A stretch of DNA of 15,628 bases. Origin: Candidatus Neoflavobacterium equi (GTDB taxonomy: Bacteria; Bacteroidota; Bacteroidia; Flavobacteriales; Flavobacteriaceae). The position numbers and the translations under genes are program-made. The notes under the pieces were generated by a model, which was given only the letters and a program-made list of their open reading frames with translations, searched no databases and was not told the DNA's origin. The stretch is taken from contig JAGHSS010000329.1 in the NCBI GenBank assembly GCA_018065745.1, positions 1 through 15,628 of the forward strand, written 5' to 3'. This document shows, piece after piece, positions 1-8,396 of the stretch (positions are counted from its first letter, which is position 1; each line of letters starts with the position of its first letter).

Positions 1-77
1 GGTATATATAAAGCTGTGTTAAATAATTAAATTATAATAAAACATTCAATATTACCTTAATTTTTAATTAATTTATT
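1..77. other. AT-rich leader upstream of recX
   Basis: Intergenic sequence at the window edge. The first 60 bases contain only 10 G or C (hand count). I see no match to the Bacteroidota -7 motif TAnnTTTG, no hairpin and no coding start other than that of recX at 78. The recX promoter may lie here in degenerate form or outside the window. Confidence 0.5.
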
Positions 78-539
78 ATGAATACCGTTGAGATAAAAGA
101 AATAGTAGGTAAAATTCAACAATATTGCGCTTATCAAGACCGTTGTCACCAAGATGTGGAGAAAAAATTGCATAGTTATCATTTAGAGGTAGAAACACGT
201 GAGTATATCCTTACAAAAATGATTGAAGATGGATTTTTAAATGAGGAGCGTTTTGCATTAAGTTTTGCAAGAGGGAAACATCGGTACAAAAACTGGGGAA
301 GAAAGCGCATTGAAATGGAGTTGAAAATGCGAGAAGTGAGTTCCTATTTAATCAAAAAAGCATTATTGGAGATTGAGGACGAGTATATGGATCATTTTGA
401 GCAGTATTCCAAACATGTATGGGACAGTCAAAAAGAGAATGATGTAGTCAAAAAAAGAAAAAAAGTGGGAGATGCACTTTTGAGAAAGGGATATGAATCC
501 AGTATGGTGTATGATTTTATATACAATCAGGAGGAGTAA
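78..539 (+). CDS. recX: Regulatory protein RecX
   Basis: RecX binds RecA and its filaments in the cytoplasm and limits recombinase and SOS co-protease activity. The 153-residue product is close to the usual RecX size (E. coli about 166) and shows the expected tandem three-helix repeats. Key pieces are the early Tyr-rich stretch with Lys/Leu pairs (residues 14-35), the segment DGFLNEERFA at 51-60, and GRKRIEMEL at 74-82, which matches the family G-x-x-R-I-x-x-x-L signature. A third helical repeat covers about 105-150. ATG at 78 is the natural start: it opens directly into the first helix and follows an A/T-rich leader. The gene stands alone; recA is not in the window. Its stop is followed five bases later by a structured GC-rich element and then a terminator, so the mRNA probably carries that element in its 3' UTR. 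The assignment rests on pattern match only but is strong. Confidence 0.9.
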   Translation: MNTVEIKEIVGKIQQYCAYQDRCHQDVEKKLHSYHLEVETREYILTKMIEDGFLNEERFALSFARGKHRYKNWGRKRIEMELKMREVSSYLIKKALLEIEDEYMDHFEQYSKHVWDSQKENDVVKKRKKVGDALLRKGYESSMVYDFIYNQEE

Positions 540-544
540 AGAAA

Positions 545-657
545 GACGCCCGCGTTAAGGATGGGAGCGGCATCCTTTTGGGAGGTTTGTCCGACCAAAA
601 GATAGAGCGGACAGCCTGACGCATTTGGAGCGGAAGCGGAAAATGGGTAACGCCCTT
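545..657 (+). ncRNA. Candidate structured RNA or repeat element after recX
   Basis: This is a compact non-coding block with about 55% G+C (66 of 120 bases over 541-660) in AT-rich surroundings. Visible pairings: AAGGATG 557-563 with CATCCTT 571-577 (7 bp, loop GGAGCGG); CTTTTGG 575-581 with CCAAAAG 595-601 (7 bp); TGTCCG 588-593 with CGGACA 608-613 (6 bp); GCGTTA 552-557 with TGACGC 617-622 (one G-U) or with TAACGC 648-653; CATTT 622-626 with AAATG 641-645. The first two stems share bases 575-577, so they compete. The third would make a pseudoknot with the second. The motif (A/G)AGCGG recurs at 565-570, 605-610, 628-633 and 634-639. From memory it resembles a recurrent flavobacterial intergenic element with AGCGGCATCC before and GATAGAGCGG after a variable hairpin; this is not verified. 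It could be a repeat family, a 3' UTR element or an independent small RNA. Orientation is inferred from those motifs and from recX. Confidence 0.5.
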
Positions 658-680
658 GAAAATAAACAAAAAAAAGGATA

Positions 681-716
681 AAAAAAAAGCCCCACCTGAA
701 TCAGATGGGGCTTTTT
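681..716. terminator. Bidirectional rho-independent terminator, recX/atpC
   Basis: GCCCCA (689-694) pairs with TGGGGC (706-711), with CTGA/TCAG able to continue inside the loop. The stem is flanked by an A8 tract at 681-688 and a T5 tract at 712-716. It therefore has a U-run after the hairpin on both strands and fits the convergent ends of recX (+) and atpC (-). Confidence 0.85.
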
Positions 717-733
717 ATATTTATAAAATATTC

Positions 734-1015
734 TTAGTCTGCCAAGATGATAACTTTGTTATCATTTAATTCAAGCGTACCAGAATTGATTGGCAACCAA
801 AATGTTTGTGCATCAACTTGATTGAATTTGGAAGCGAATTCCTTAGCAATAGTGATGTTTGCACCTACAAGTTTGATGTTTCCTTGTACTAATAAAGACA
901 CGATAGCCGCGTGATTATTCAGCATTTGGAATTCACCATTGATTCCTGGAACAGCAACTGAAGTTACTTCTCCGTGGAATAAAGTAGCCTCTGGCGATAC
1001 AATTTCTACAATCAT
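734..1015 (-). CDS. atpC: F1F0 ATP synthase epsilon subunit, short form
   Basis: This is the epsilon subunit of the F1 central stalk. It contacts gamma and the c-ring and couples proton flow to ATP synthesis at the cytoplasmic face of the inner membrane. The 93 residues correspond to the N-terminal beta-sandwich: an opening MIVEIVSPEATLFHGEV, then GEFQMLNNHAAIVSLL at about 27-42, the usual G-x-x-x-x-L-x-N-H-A signature. The C-terminal helical hairpin found in the E. coli protein (about 138 residues) is absent. In other species that hairpin inhibits ATP hydrolysis, so this form may lack that brake (inference). The gene follows atpD on the same strand after a 61-base gap and ends just before a bidirectional terminator, so it is the last gene of an atpD-atpC unit. 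The start at 1015 fits the family N-terminus. Confidence 0.93.
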   Translation of the reverse strand: MIVEIVSPEATLFHGEVTSVAVPGINGEFQMLNNHAAIVSLLVQGNIKLVGANITIAKEFASKFNQVDAQTFWLPINSGTLELNDNKVIILAD

Positions 1016-1076
1016 ACAATTTGAATTAGGTGTTAGGAGTCTATAACTGTTATAAAACGTACAGACTACTTACAGA

Positions 1077-2594
<1,518 letters not shown>

Positions 2595-2652
2595 TTATGT
2601 TTTTATTAAACAGCTATTTACGTTTCTTTTAGAAAACCTCTTTTTCAGAGTG

Positions 2653-2660
2653 CAAAGATA
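2653..2660 (-). promoter_or_regulatory. Promoter -7 element for atpD-atpC
   Basis: Read on the minus strand this is TATCTTTG, a full match to the Bacteroidota sigma-factor -7 consensus TAnnTTTG, followed by the common GCA. Transcription would start about 7 bases downstream, giving a leader of around 55 bases before the atpD start at 2591. I see no clear TTG at -33; that region is only A/T-rich. Confidence 0.7.
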
Positions 2661-2702
2661 GTTTTTTATTTTGAAAATATAACTATATTATTATTAAAAT
2701 TA

Positions 2703-2721
2703 TATTCGTGAAAAACGAATA
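2703..2721 (-). terminator. Possible weak terminator after glmS
   Basis: TATTCGT (2703-2709) pairs with ACGAATA (2715-2721), a perfect 7-bp stem with a 5-base loop, lying 18 bases beyond the glmS stop. The downstream minus-strand sequence is A/T-rich but has no clean U-run, so termination may be partial. It could equally be a small mRNA-end hairpin. Confidence 0.4.
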
Positions 2722-2739
2722 CATTTTGCTTGATTTATT

Positions 2740-4587
2740 CTATTCTACAGTTACTGATTTTGCAAGGTTTCGCGGTTGATCCACATTACACTCTCTCATC
2801 ACTGCAATGTGATATGAAAGCAATTGCAAAGGAATTGTTGACAACAACGGCGTCAAGGCTTCTGTAGTCTCAGGGATCTCAATTACGTGATCTGCCAAGG
2901 CTCTTACCTGCTCATCCCCTTTGGTAACTACAGCAATGATCTTTCCACTTCTGGCTTTGATCTCTTGGATGTTACTCACTACCTTGTCGTAATGATTTTG
3001 CTTTGGCGCAATCACAACTACCGGCATGTGCTCATCAATCAAAGCAATTGGTCCGTGTTTCATCTCTGCTGCTGGATACCCTTCAGCGTGTATATAAGAA
3101 ATTTCTTTTAATTTCAACGCACCTTCCATAGCTACAGGATAGTTAAATCCTCTACCCAAATAAAGGCAGTTTGGCGCATCTTTATAAATCGCCGCGATAT
3201 CAATCACGTGACCATCTACTTTCAATGCTTCTTCAATTTTTGACGGAATTAATTCCATCTCCAAAAGGTTTCTCAAATAGTCAGACTGTGAAATGGTTCC
3301 TTTAACTTTTGCCAAACGGAACGCGATCAATGCCAAAACAGTGATTTGAGTTGTGAATGCTTTTGTTGAAGCAACTCCAATTTCTGGACCTGCATGGGTA
3401 TATGCTCCTGCGTGAGTCTCTCTTGAAATAGAAGAACCAACAACGTTACACACACCAAATACAAAGGCACCTTTTTCTTTAGCCAATTTAATTGCAGCTA
3501 ATGTATCTGCCGTTTCCCCTGATTGCGAAATTGCAATGACAACATCGTCTTTATTGATGATTGGATTTCTGTATCTGAACTCAGATGCATATTCCACTTC
3601 AACTGGGATTCTTGCAAACTCTTCAATTAGATATTCACCCACTAAACCTGCGTGCCAAGAGGTACCACAAGCCACAATGACAATGCGTTTTGCATTGGTG
3701 AATTTATCTAAATTATCTTCAACACCAGCCATCTTGATAATCCCTTTGTCAGACAAAAGTCTTCCTCTGTAAGTATCTTTAATTACTGCTGGTTGTTCGT
3801 GAATTTCTTTAAGCATGAAGTGATCATACCCTCCTTTTTCAATTTGCTCTAAATTCAATTGCAATTCTTGAACGTAAGGAACAACCAAAGAGTCGTCTTT
3901 GATCTTTCTGATCTTCATTGATTTATTTAAACGCACAATAGCCATTTCCTCATCTTCTAAGTAAATTGCGTTGTTTGTGTATTCAATAAACGGAGATGCA
4001 TCTGAGGCAATGAAGTACTCATTTTCACCAATACCGATCGCCAATGGACTTCCCAAACGCGCTACAATAATTTCATTTGGCTTTTTAACGTCAAAAACGC
4101 AGATTGCGTAAGCACCAACTACTTGGTTTAAAGCAATTTGAACTGCTTTACCCAATTTCAATTGGTTTGTTTTTTGTATATCTTCAATCAAATTTACCAA
4201 TACTTCTGTATCTGTATCTGATTTAAAAACGTATCCTCTGTTGATAAGCTCTTTTTTTAAAGGCTCGTAGTTCTCAATAATTCCATTGTGAATGATTGCC
4301 AATTCACCAGAATTTGAGTAGTGTGGATGTGAGTTAACATCATTTGGCACCCCGTGAGTTGCCCAACGTGTATGTCCCATACCTATGGTACCAACGGCAT
4401 TCATTTCTTTAGCTGCCTTTGCTTGCAAATCAGAAACTTTACCTTTGGTTTTACACAATTGCATTTGTGTTCCATCAAAAAGAACTACACCTGCACTGTC
4501 ATAACCTCTATATTCTAAACGCTGTAACCCTTTAATGATCACATCGTAAGCATTTCTATAACCTATATATCCAACAATTCCACACAT
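2740..4587 (-). CDS. glmS: Glutamine--fructose-6-phosphate aminotransferase (isomerizing)
   Basis: This enzyme makes glucosamine-6-phosphate from fructose-6-phosphate and glutamine in the cytoplasm, the committed step toward UDP-GlcNAc for peptidoglycan and lipid A. The 615 residues match the family (E. coli 609). The N-terminal class II glutaminase begins MCGIVGYIG, where Cys2 becomes the N-terminal nucleophile after Met removal; GHTRWATHG (71-79) and HNGIIENY (100-107) are intact. Two SIS sugar-isomerase domains follow, with CGTSWHAG (307-314), SQSGETADT (354-362) and the late EGYPAAEMKHGP motif. The C-terminus KSVTVE is the classic ending that reaches the active site. The MCGI start is fixed by the mechanism. 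The gene starts only 3 bases after the DUF4270 stop, so the two are almost certainly co-transcribed and probably translationally coupled. I see no ribozyme of the Gram-positive glmS type, and there is no room for one. Confidence 0.97.
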   Translation of the reverse strand: MCGIVGYIGYRNAYDVIIKGLQRLEYRGYDSAGVVLFDGTQMQLCKTKGKVSDLQAKAAKEMNAVGTIGMGHTRWATHGVPNDVNSHPHYSNSGELAIIHNGIIENYEPLKKELINRGYVFKSDTDTEVLVNLIEDIQKTNQLKLGKAVQIALNQVVGAYAICVFDVKKPNEIIVARLGSPLAIGIGENEYFIASDASPFIEYTNNAIYLEDEEMAIVRLNKSMKIRKIKDDSLVVPYVQELQLNLEQIEKGGYDHFMLKEIHEQPAVIKDTYRGRLLSDKGIIKMAGVEDNLDKFTNAKRIVIVACGTSWHAGLVGEYLIEEFARIPVEVEYASEFRYRNPIINKDDVVIAISQSGETADTLAAIKLAKEKGAFVFGVCNVVGSSISRETHAGAYTHAGPEIGVASTKAFTTQITVLALIAFRLAKVKGTISQSDYLRNLLEMELIPSKIEEALKVDGHVIDIAAIYKDAPNCLYLGRGFNYPVAMEGALKLKEISYIHAEGYPAAEMKHGPIALIDEHMPVVVIAPKQNHYDKVVSNIQEIKARSGKIIAVVTKGDEQVRALADHVIEIPETTEALTPLLSTIPLQLLSYHIAVMRECNVDQPRNLAKSVTVE

Positions 4588-4590
4588 AGC

Positions 4591-6255
4591 TTAGTTTGGT
4601 TTAGTATAATAAATTTCCAGTTTAATTTTCTTGTTCGCCTGATCTGTAGCTGATCCATGTAAGACCGTACCCAAAGGTGACATTACAGAAACAACTGGTA
4701 CTTTGTCCACTGCTGGACTTGTTATTGCAGTTTTAAGTTTTGAATTAGTGGCAGTCAAAATATTTTGAGCTGCTGACAACCCAAGTCTATAATTTGTAGA
4801 GTCTGCATTTTTCACACAAGACTTTACATACTCCGTAATTCTAAATCTATATTTTAATCCTTTAGCATCTTGAGAAATCAAATTACCGTCGTAGGTTGCC
4901 TTATTCAAGGAATCATAGAAGGTGTTTGTTGATGTATCTCTGTTGTAATCTACTAATGGAATGTCATTTTTTAAATCGTATAAATACAATCTTTTTGGTT
5001 CTACTTGATTGGCATTACCCATTGCATCTCTGTCTACAAAGAAGGTAATTTGCGCTTCATTGATGACCCAGTTTTGCTGACGTATAAACTCCAATTGATC
5101 TGGAACCCCATTAGCATCTGCATCAACTCCAAAAACATCAAGGTAAGCAACGGTTCCTGAACCGTTCCCTGAAGTACCATTTCCACCTCCTAGAACATAC
5201 AATTTAGCATCGTTTGTTGAAGGCACATTGTATTCATTTTCAAAAAAGTTAACCGTATTCCCTTTTAACGAATATTCCAAAGTTTTTGAAACACGTTTGT
5301 TTTCAGAATTGGTGTATTTGTATTTCACATACAACTTACCTGTTGTAAATTCCATTGAAGCCAAGGCGCCTTGTCCAGCAACCAATTCTTCCACGTTGAA
5401 ATACAACCCTCTGAAACTATTTTTAAAAGTTGCAGCATTGGTGTGCAATGCGTCTCCACCGTTTAACAATTTCTTTTGAAAATAATCTTTGTTTAAATCC
5501 AACCACATTCCTGGTGCGAAAGCCTCTTCAACCACTCTATCTGACACTGGAGCACTGTTTGACAAAACTTCCCCAGCACTATTTACATATTGACCAGTTG
5601 CATTGGTTTTGTAAATATATCTTTCAGACTTGTCAAAAAAGAACGCTTCGTTTTGACTTGACGTTCCATTATTTAACGGACTTCCAGAACTTGAAGGGTA
5701 TCCACTAGCCGTACTTCCTAATTTGTTCCCCTCTACTAAAGACAGGCGTTGATCAGAATAATACAACTGACTTTCACTAATACTGTTTGGATTGTAATCA
5801 TTTAGAAAATATCCATTTTCATAAACTTTGAGTCTGAATTTCGCTTCGCCACCATATACCTCATTTAACTCATAAGTCTTTAAACCTGCAGCGTCCGTAT
5901 TTTTCAATGTGCTTTTGTATGGAACATACAAATACACAGAATCAATTACCGGATTATCCCCAATAGTAATTCCGTAAGAAGAAGGCTGCAATTCAGTTAC
6001 AAAATGAGATTTAGACACTCCAAAAGCTGGATTAGAATAAATCCCCAACGAATTCACAGCTAGATTATTTGCCTGAACTGCACCCGTTTTAACGTAACCA
6101 GAATTGACATCTGTAAATTCGTGTTTATCCATTCCAAAGTATGTTTCACCAACAATGTCAGATCCAATACTATTAAAATCTTTATCACAAGACACAGACA
6201 AAATAGAAGCTAAAGCAAGGAATACACTTCCTTTAAGCAAAGAAATTCTCTTCAT
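4591..6255 (-). CDS. DUF4270 family lipoprotein
   Basis: The 554-residue exported lipoprotein has unknown function. Residues 1-22 form a lipoprotein signal peptide (MKR, then a Leu/Ala/Ser-rich core) ending in LSVS before Cys23. Directly after the Cys, DKDFNSIGSDIVG matches the N-terminus I know for the DUF4270 family of Bacteroidota. The acidic residues at +1 and +3 could act as a Bacteroidota surface-export signal (inference). The rest is rich in Asn, Ser, Tyr and Gly, has no membrane helix and looks beta-rich; a Gly/Ser-rich stretch lies near residues 355-370. There is no recognisable catalytic motif. It sits 9 bases after the GT5-like gene and 3 bases before glmS, the middle of a compact three-gene unit, which suggests an envelope or glycan-related role but does not prove it. 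Family assignment is from memory of the N-terminal pattern and gene context. Confidence 0.85.
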   Translation of the reverse strand: MKRISLLKGSVFLALASILSVSCDKDFNSIGSDIVGETYFGMDKHEFTDVNSGYVKTGAVQANNLAVNSLGIYSNPAFGVSKSHFVTELQPSSYGITIGDNPVIDSVYLYVPYKSTLKNTDAAGLKTYELNEVYGGEAKFRLKVYENGYFLNDYNPNSISESQLYYSDQRLSLVEGNKLGSTASGYPSSSGSPLNNGTSSQNEAFFFDKSERYIYKTNATGQYVNSAGEVLSNSAPVSDRVVEEAFAPGMWLDLNKDYFQKKLLNGGDALHTNAATFKNSFRGLYFNVEELVAGQGALASMEFTTGKLYVKYKYTNSENKRVSKTLEYSLKGNTVNFFENEYNVPSTNDAKLYVLGGGNGTSGNGSGTVAYLDVFGVDADANGVPDQLEFIRQQNWVINEAQITFFVDRDAMGNANQVEPKRLYLYDLKNDIPLVDYNRDTSTNTFYDSLNKATYDGNLISQDAKGLKYRFRITEYVKSCVKNADSTNYRLGLSAAQNILTATNSKLKTAITSPAVDKVPVVSVMSPLGTVLHGSATDQANKKIKLEIYYTKPN

Positions 6256-6264
6256 AAATTTTTA

Positions 6265-7071
6265 TTATAAAATCTGGTTTTTATAGAAATCTGTATACAC
6301 TTCTGCAAATTTTTCTTTATCAACGAAAGGTAAAAAAGGTTTGTTTGAAGCTTCTATAAATTTTGTTAAATTCTCTGAAACCCCTTCAGAAGCAATAATA
6401 ACCCCATCTGAATGGTTTACTGCAGTCTTCATTAGGTTTTCAAAAGTAGCATCAGCTAAGAATTCAATGTCTTGGTTTGGAACATTGTCAAAAGCAACTT
6501 TTTCTTTCATTGTTTCATTGATGACACCATCAAAAGATTGCGCATAAACAGAAGTTACCACTTTGGTATCAGCGAATAAAGCGTCGTCTTTGTAATAGTG
6601 TTTCATATAAACTGGCAAAAGAGAAGCCATCCAACCGTGTACGTGAATAATATCAGGCACCCAGTTCAATTTTTTCACAGTTTCTACTACCCCTTTTGCA
6701 AAAAATATAGCACGTTCATCATTGTCAGGATACAAAACCCCATCTTCATCAGAAAAAGTAGATTTTCTTTTAAAATACTCGTCGTTATCTATAAAATATA
6801 CCTGAATTCTCTCTTTTGGAATGGACGCAACCTTAATAATTAGAGGCATGTCCATGTCGTTTACCACCAAATTCATCCCAGACAATCTAATTACCTCATG
6901 CAATTGATGTCTTCTTTCGTTAATACTTCCATAACGAGGCATGAATATTCTTATTTGCCCTCCTTGATCGTTGATCATTTTGGGTACATCATAAGACATT
7001 AAAGAAACCTCATTTTCTGGCAAATAAGGCACTACTTCAGATGATACATATAATATCCTCTTATCCTCCAT
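6265..7071 (-). CDS. GT5 (glycogen/starch synthase)-like N-terminal domain protein
   Basis: This cytoplasmic protein of 268 residues looks like the N-terminal Rossmann half of a family-5 glycosyltransferase. Matching parts are the opening ILYVSSEVVPY (6-16), the polypeptide around MPRYGSI (44-50), YPDNDERAIFFAKGVVE (114-130), comparable to the GlgA DNxxRF region, and PDIIHVHGWMASLLP (139-153), comparable to the GlgA H-x-H-x-W-H-A-x-L motif. True glycogen synthases have about 480 residues and a second Rossmann domain, which is absent; the ORF ends cleanly at 6265 and DUF4270 follows. The ADP-glucose-binding KxGG motif expected near residues 17-21 is replaced by LPENE. It is therefore unlikely to be an ordinary glycogen synthase, although automatic annotation would call it one. 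It could be a stand-alone binding or regulatory protein. First gene of the unit ending in glmS, with its own promoter in the divergent region. Confidence 0.8.
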   Translation of the reverse strand: MEDKRILYVSSEVVPYLPENEVSLMSYDVPKMINDQGGQIRIFMPRYGSINERRHQLHEVIRLSGMNLVVNDMDMPLIIKVASIPKERIQVYFIDNDEYFKRKSTFSDEDGVLYPDNDERAIFFAKGVVETVKKLNWVPDIIHVHGWMASLLPVYMKHYYKDDALFADTKVVTSVYAQSFDGVINETMKEKVAFDNVPNQDIEFLADATFENLMKTAVNHSDGVIIASEGVSENLTKFIEASNKPFLPFVDKEKFAEVYTDFYKNQIL

Positions 7072-7111
7072 TTCAATCTAATTTTAAAAATATTTCTGTT
7101 TAAAAAACAAG

Positions 7112-7119
7112 CAAAATTA
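7112..7119 (-). promoter_or_regulatory. Promoter -7 element for GT5-like/DUF4270/glmS unit
   Basis: On the minus strand this reads TAATTTTG, a full match to TAnnTTTG, 41 bases before the start codon at 7071. A TTG lies upstream (7143-7145 as CAA on the plus strand) but the 23-base spacing is longer than the usual 17-20. Confidence 0.5.
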
Positions 7120-7150
7120 CAAAAATTTATGCAGTTATTGTACAAAATAG

Positions 7151-7158
7151 TAAGTTTG
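7151..7158 (+). promoter_or_regulatory. Promoter -7 element for panC operon
   Basis: TAAGTTTG is a full match to the Bacteroidota -7 consensus TAnnTTTG and is followed by CA. It lies 23 bases before the panC ATG at 7182, leaving a leader of roughly 15-20 bases. The -33 position lacks a clear TTG; the nearest TTG (7138-7140) is too close. Confidence 0.55.
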
Positions 7159-7181
7159 CAATGAATTAAAATTTGTAACTC

Positions 7182-8030
7182 ATGTTTGTTTATAATAAAA
7201 AAGCTGATTTAATCCACTTTTTGAGTGCAGGTCAGAACGCTAATGCAACTGTAGGTTTGGTTCCCACAATGGGTGCTTTACACGACGGCCACTTGTCTCT
7301 TTTAAAAGAGTCACTTGCTGAAAATCAACTAACTGTGATCAGTATTTTTGTCAATCCAACGCAGTTCAACAATGCAGAAGATTTGGAAAAATACCCAAGA
7401 AATTTGGATGCTGATTTGGAAAAATTGAAGTCACTTTCTGATGACATCATTGTGTTTGCTCCATTGGCATCTGAGATCTATGGGACTGACGTATCTGCTC
7501 AATCTTACCAATTTAATGGTATAGAAGACAAAATGGAAGGTGCAGCAAGACCTGGTCACTTTGATGGCGTTGGAACAATTATTACAAAACTTTTCAACAT
7601 CGTTAAACCAAGAAAAGCATACTTTGGTGAAAAAGATTTCCAACAATTGCAAATTATAAGAGCTCTGGTAAAAAACTATAACTTGCCTGTAGAAATTATT
7701 GGAGTTCCAATTTACAGACAAGAAGATGGCTTGGCAATGAGCTCAAGAAATGAACGTTTGAGTGAAACTGCAAAAACAGATGCAACTTTTATTTACCAAA
7801 CACTGCTGGAAGCTCAAAAACTTTTCTCCAATCACAGCATTTCACAAGTTAAGGATTTTGTAACAGATTCTTTCACAAAAAACCCTAAATTTGAATTGGA
7901 GTATTTTGAAATTGCAGCGGAAGAAACATTAGAAACGGCAACTACCAAAGAAGACGGTAAGAAATACAGAGGATTTTTGGTGGCGCACTTGGATAAAATC
8001 AGATTAATAGATAATATTTCACTAAATTAA
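7182..8030 (+). CDS. panC: Pantothenate synthetase (pantoate--beta-alanine ligase)
   Basis: The enzyme joins pantoate and beta-alanine with ATP through a pantoyl-adenylate, the last step of pantothenate synthesis for CoA, in the cytoplasm. The 282-residue length is normal. All landmark motifs are present: [10 protein letters not shown] (28-37) with the HIGH-like nucleotide-binding histidines, FVNPTQF (56-62), [10 protein letters not shown] (121-130), YFGEKDFQQ (147-155) and the KMSKS-like MSSRN (186-190). ATG at 7182 is placed correctly for the short N-terminal strand. It is followed after 14 bases by panD, which supplies its substrate beta-alanine, so the pair forms one functional unit. It leads the plus-strand run that continues to radA. 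Confidence 0.98.
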   Translation: MFVYNKKADLIHFLSAGQNANATVGLVPTMGALHDGHLSLLKESLAENQLTVISIFVNPTQFNNAEDLEKYPRNLDADLEKLKSLSDDIIVFAPLASEIYGTDVSAQSYQFNGIEDKMEGAARPGHFDGVGTIITKLFNIVKPRKAYFGEKDFQQLQIIRALVKNYNLPVEIIGVPIYRQEDGLAMSSRNERLSETAKTDATFIYQTLLEAQKLFSNHSISQVKDFVTDSFTKNPKFELEYFEIAAEETLETATTKEDGKKYRGFLVAHLDKIRLIDNISLN

Positions 8031-8044
8031 TTTATTTTTGCATT

Positions 8045-8395
8045 ATGCAAATTGAAATCTTAAAATCAAAAATCCACCGCGTAAAAGTTACGGGTGCAGA
8101 TTTAAACTATATTGGTAGTATCACCATTGACGAAACTTTAATGGAAGCTTCAAATATTTTTGAGGGTGAAAAAGTTTCTATTGTCAATGTAAATAATGGC
8201 GAACGCTTTGAAACCTATGCAATTCCCGGACCAAGAGAGACGGGAACCATTACACTAAATGGTCCAGCTGCAAGAAAGGTTCACAAAGGGGATATCATCA
8301 TTATTATAGCGTATGGATTAGCAACTCTTGAAGAGGCAAAAACATTCAAACCTACTGTAATTTTCCCTAATGAGGAAACCAACCTATTGAAGTAA
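8045..8395 (+). CDS. panD: Aspartate 1-decarboxylase proenzyme
   Basis: PanD decarboxylates L-aspartate to beta-alanine for PanC. It is made as a proenzyme that cleaves itself between Gly24 and Ser25; Ser25 becomes the pyruvoyl cofactor. That site is visible here as YIGSIT at residues 22-27. Other active-site residues fall at exactly the E. coli numbers: Lys9, Arg54, Thr57 and Tyr58. The 116-residue length is typical (E. coli 126). The bacterial PanD fold needs a maturation factor in enterobacteria (PanM/PanZ); none is seen here, and most bacteria lack one. The gene lies 14 bases after panC, and its TAA is only one base from the TTG start of the next gene. Confidence 0.98.
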   Translation: MQIEILKSKIHRVKVTGADLNYIGSITIDETLMEASNIFEGEKVSIVNVNNGERFETYAIPGPRETGTITLNGPAARKVHKGDIIIIIAYGLATLEEAKTFKPTVIFPNEETNLLK

Positions 8396-8396
8396 T

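Noticed and set aside
545..657. Insertion-sequence remnant or CRISPR repeat
   Set aside because: There are no flanking inverted repeats, target duplication, transposase remnant or regularly spaced direct repeats. The AGCGG motifs are too short and unevenly spaced.
4540..4600. glmS ribozyme upstream of glmS
   Set aside because: Only 3 bases separate DUF4270 and glmS. The ribozyme needs a long structured leader and is known from Gram-positive bacteria.
6265..7071. Frameshifted or truncated glycogen synthase pseudogene
   Set aside because: The next frame downstream encodes the DUF4270 signal peptide after 9 bases, with no remnant of a second GT domain. The gene has intact signals, so it is treated as a genuine single-domain protein.
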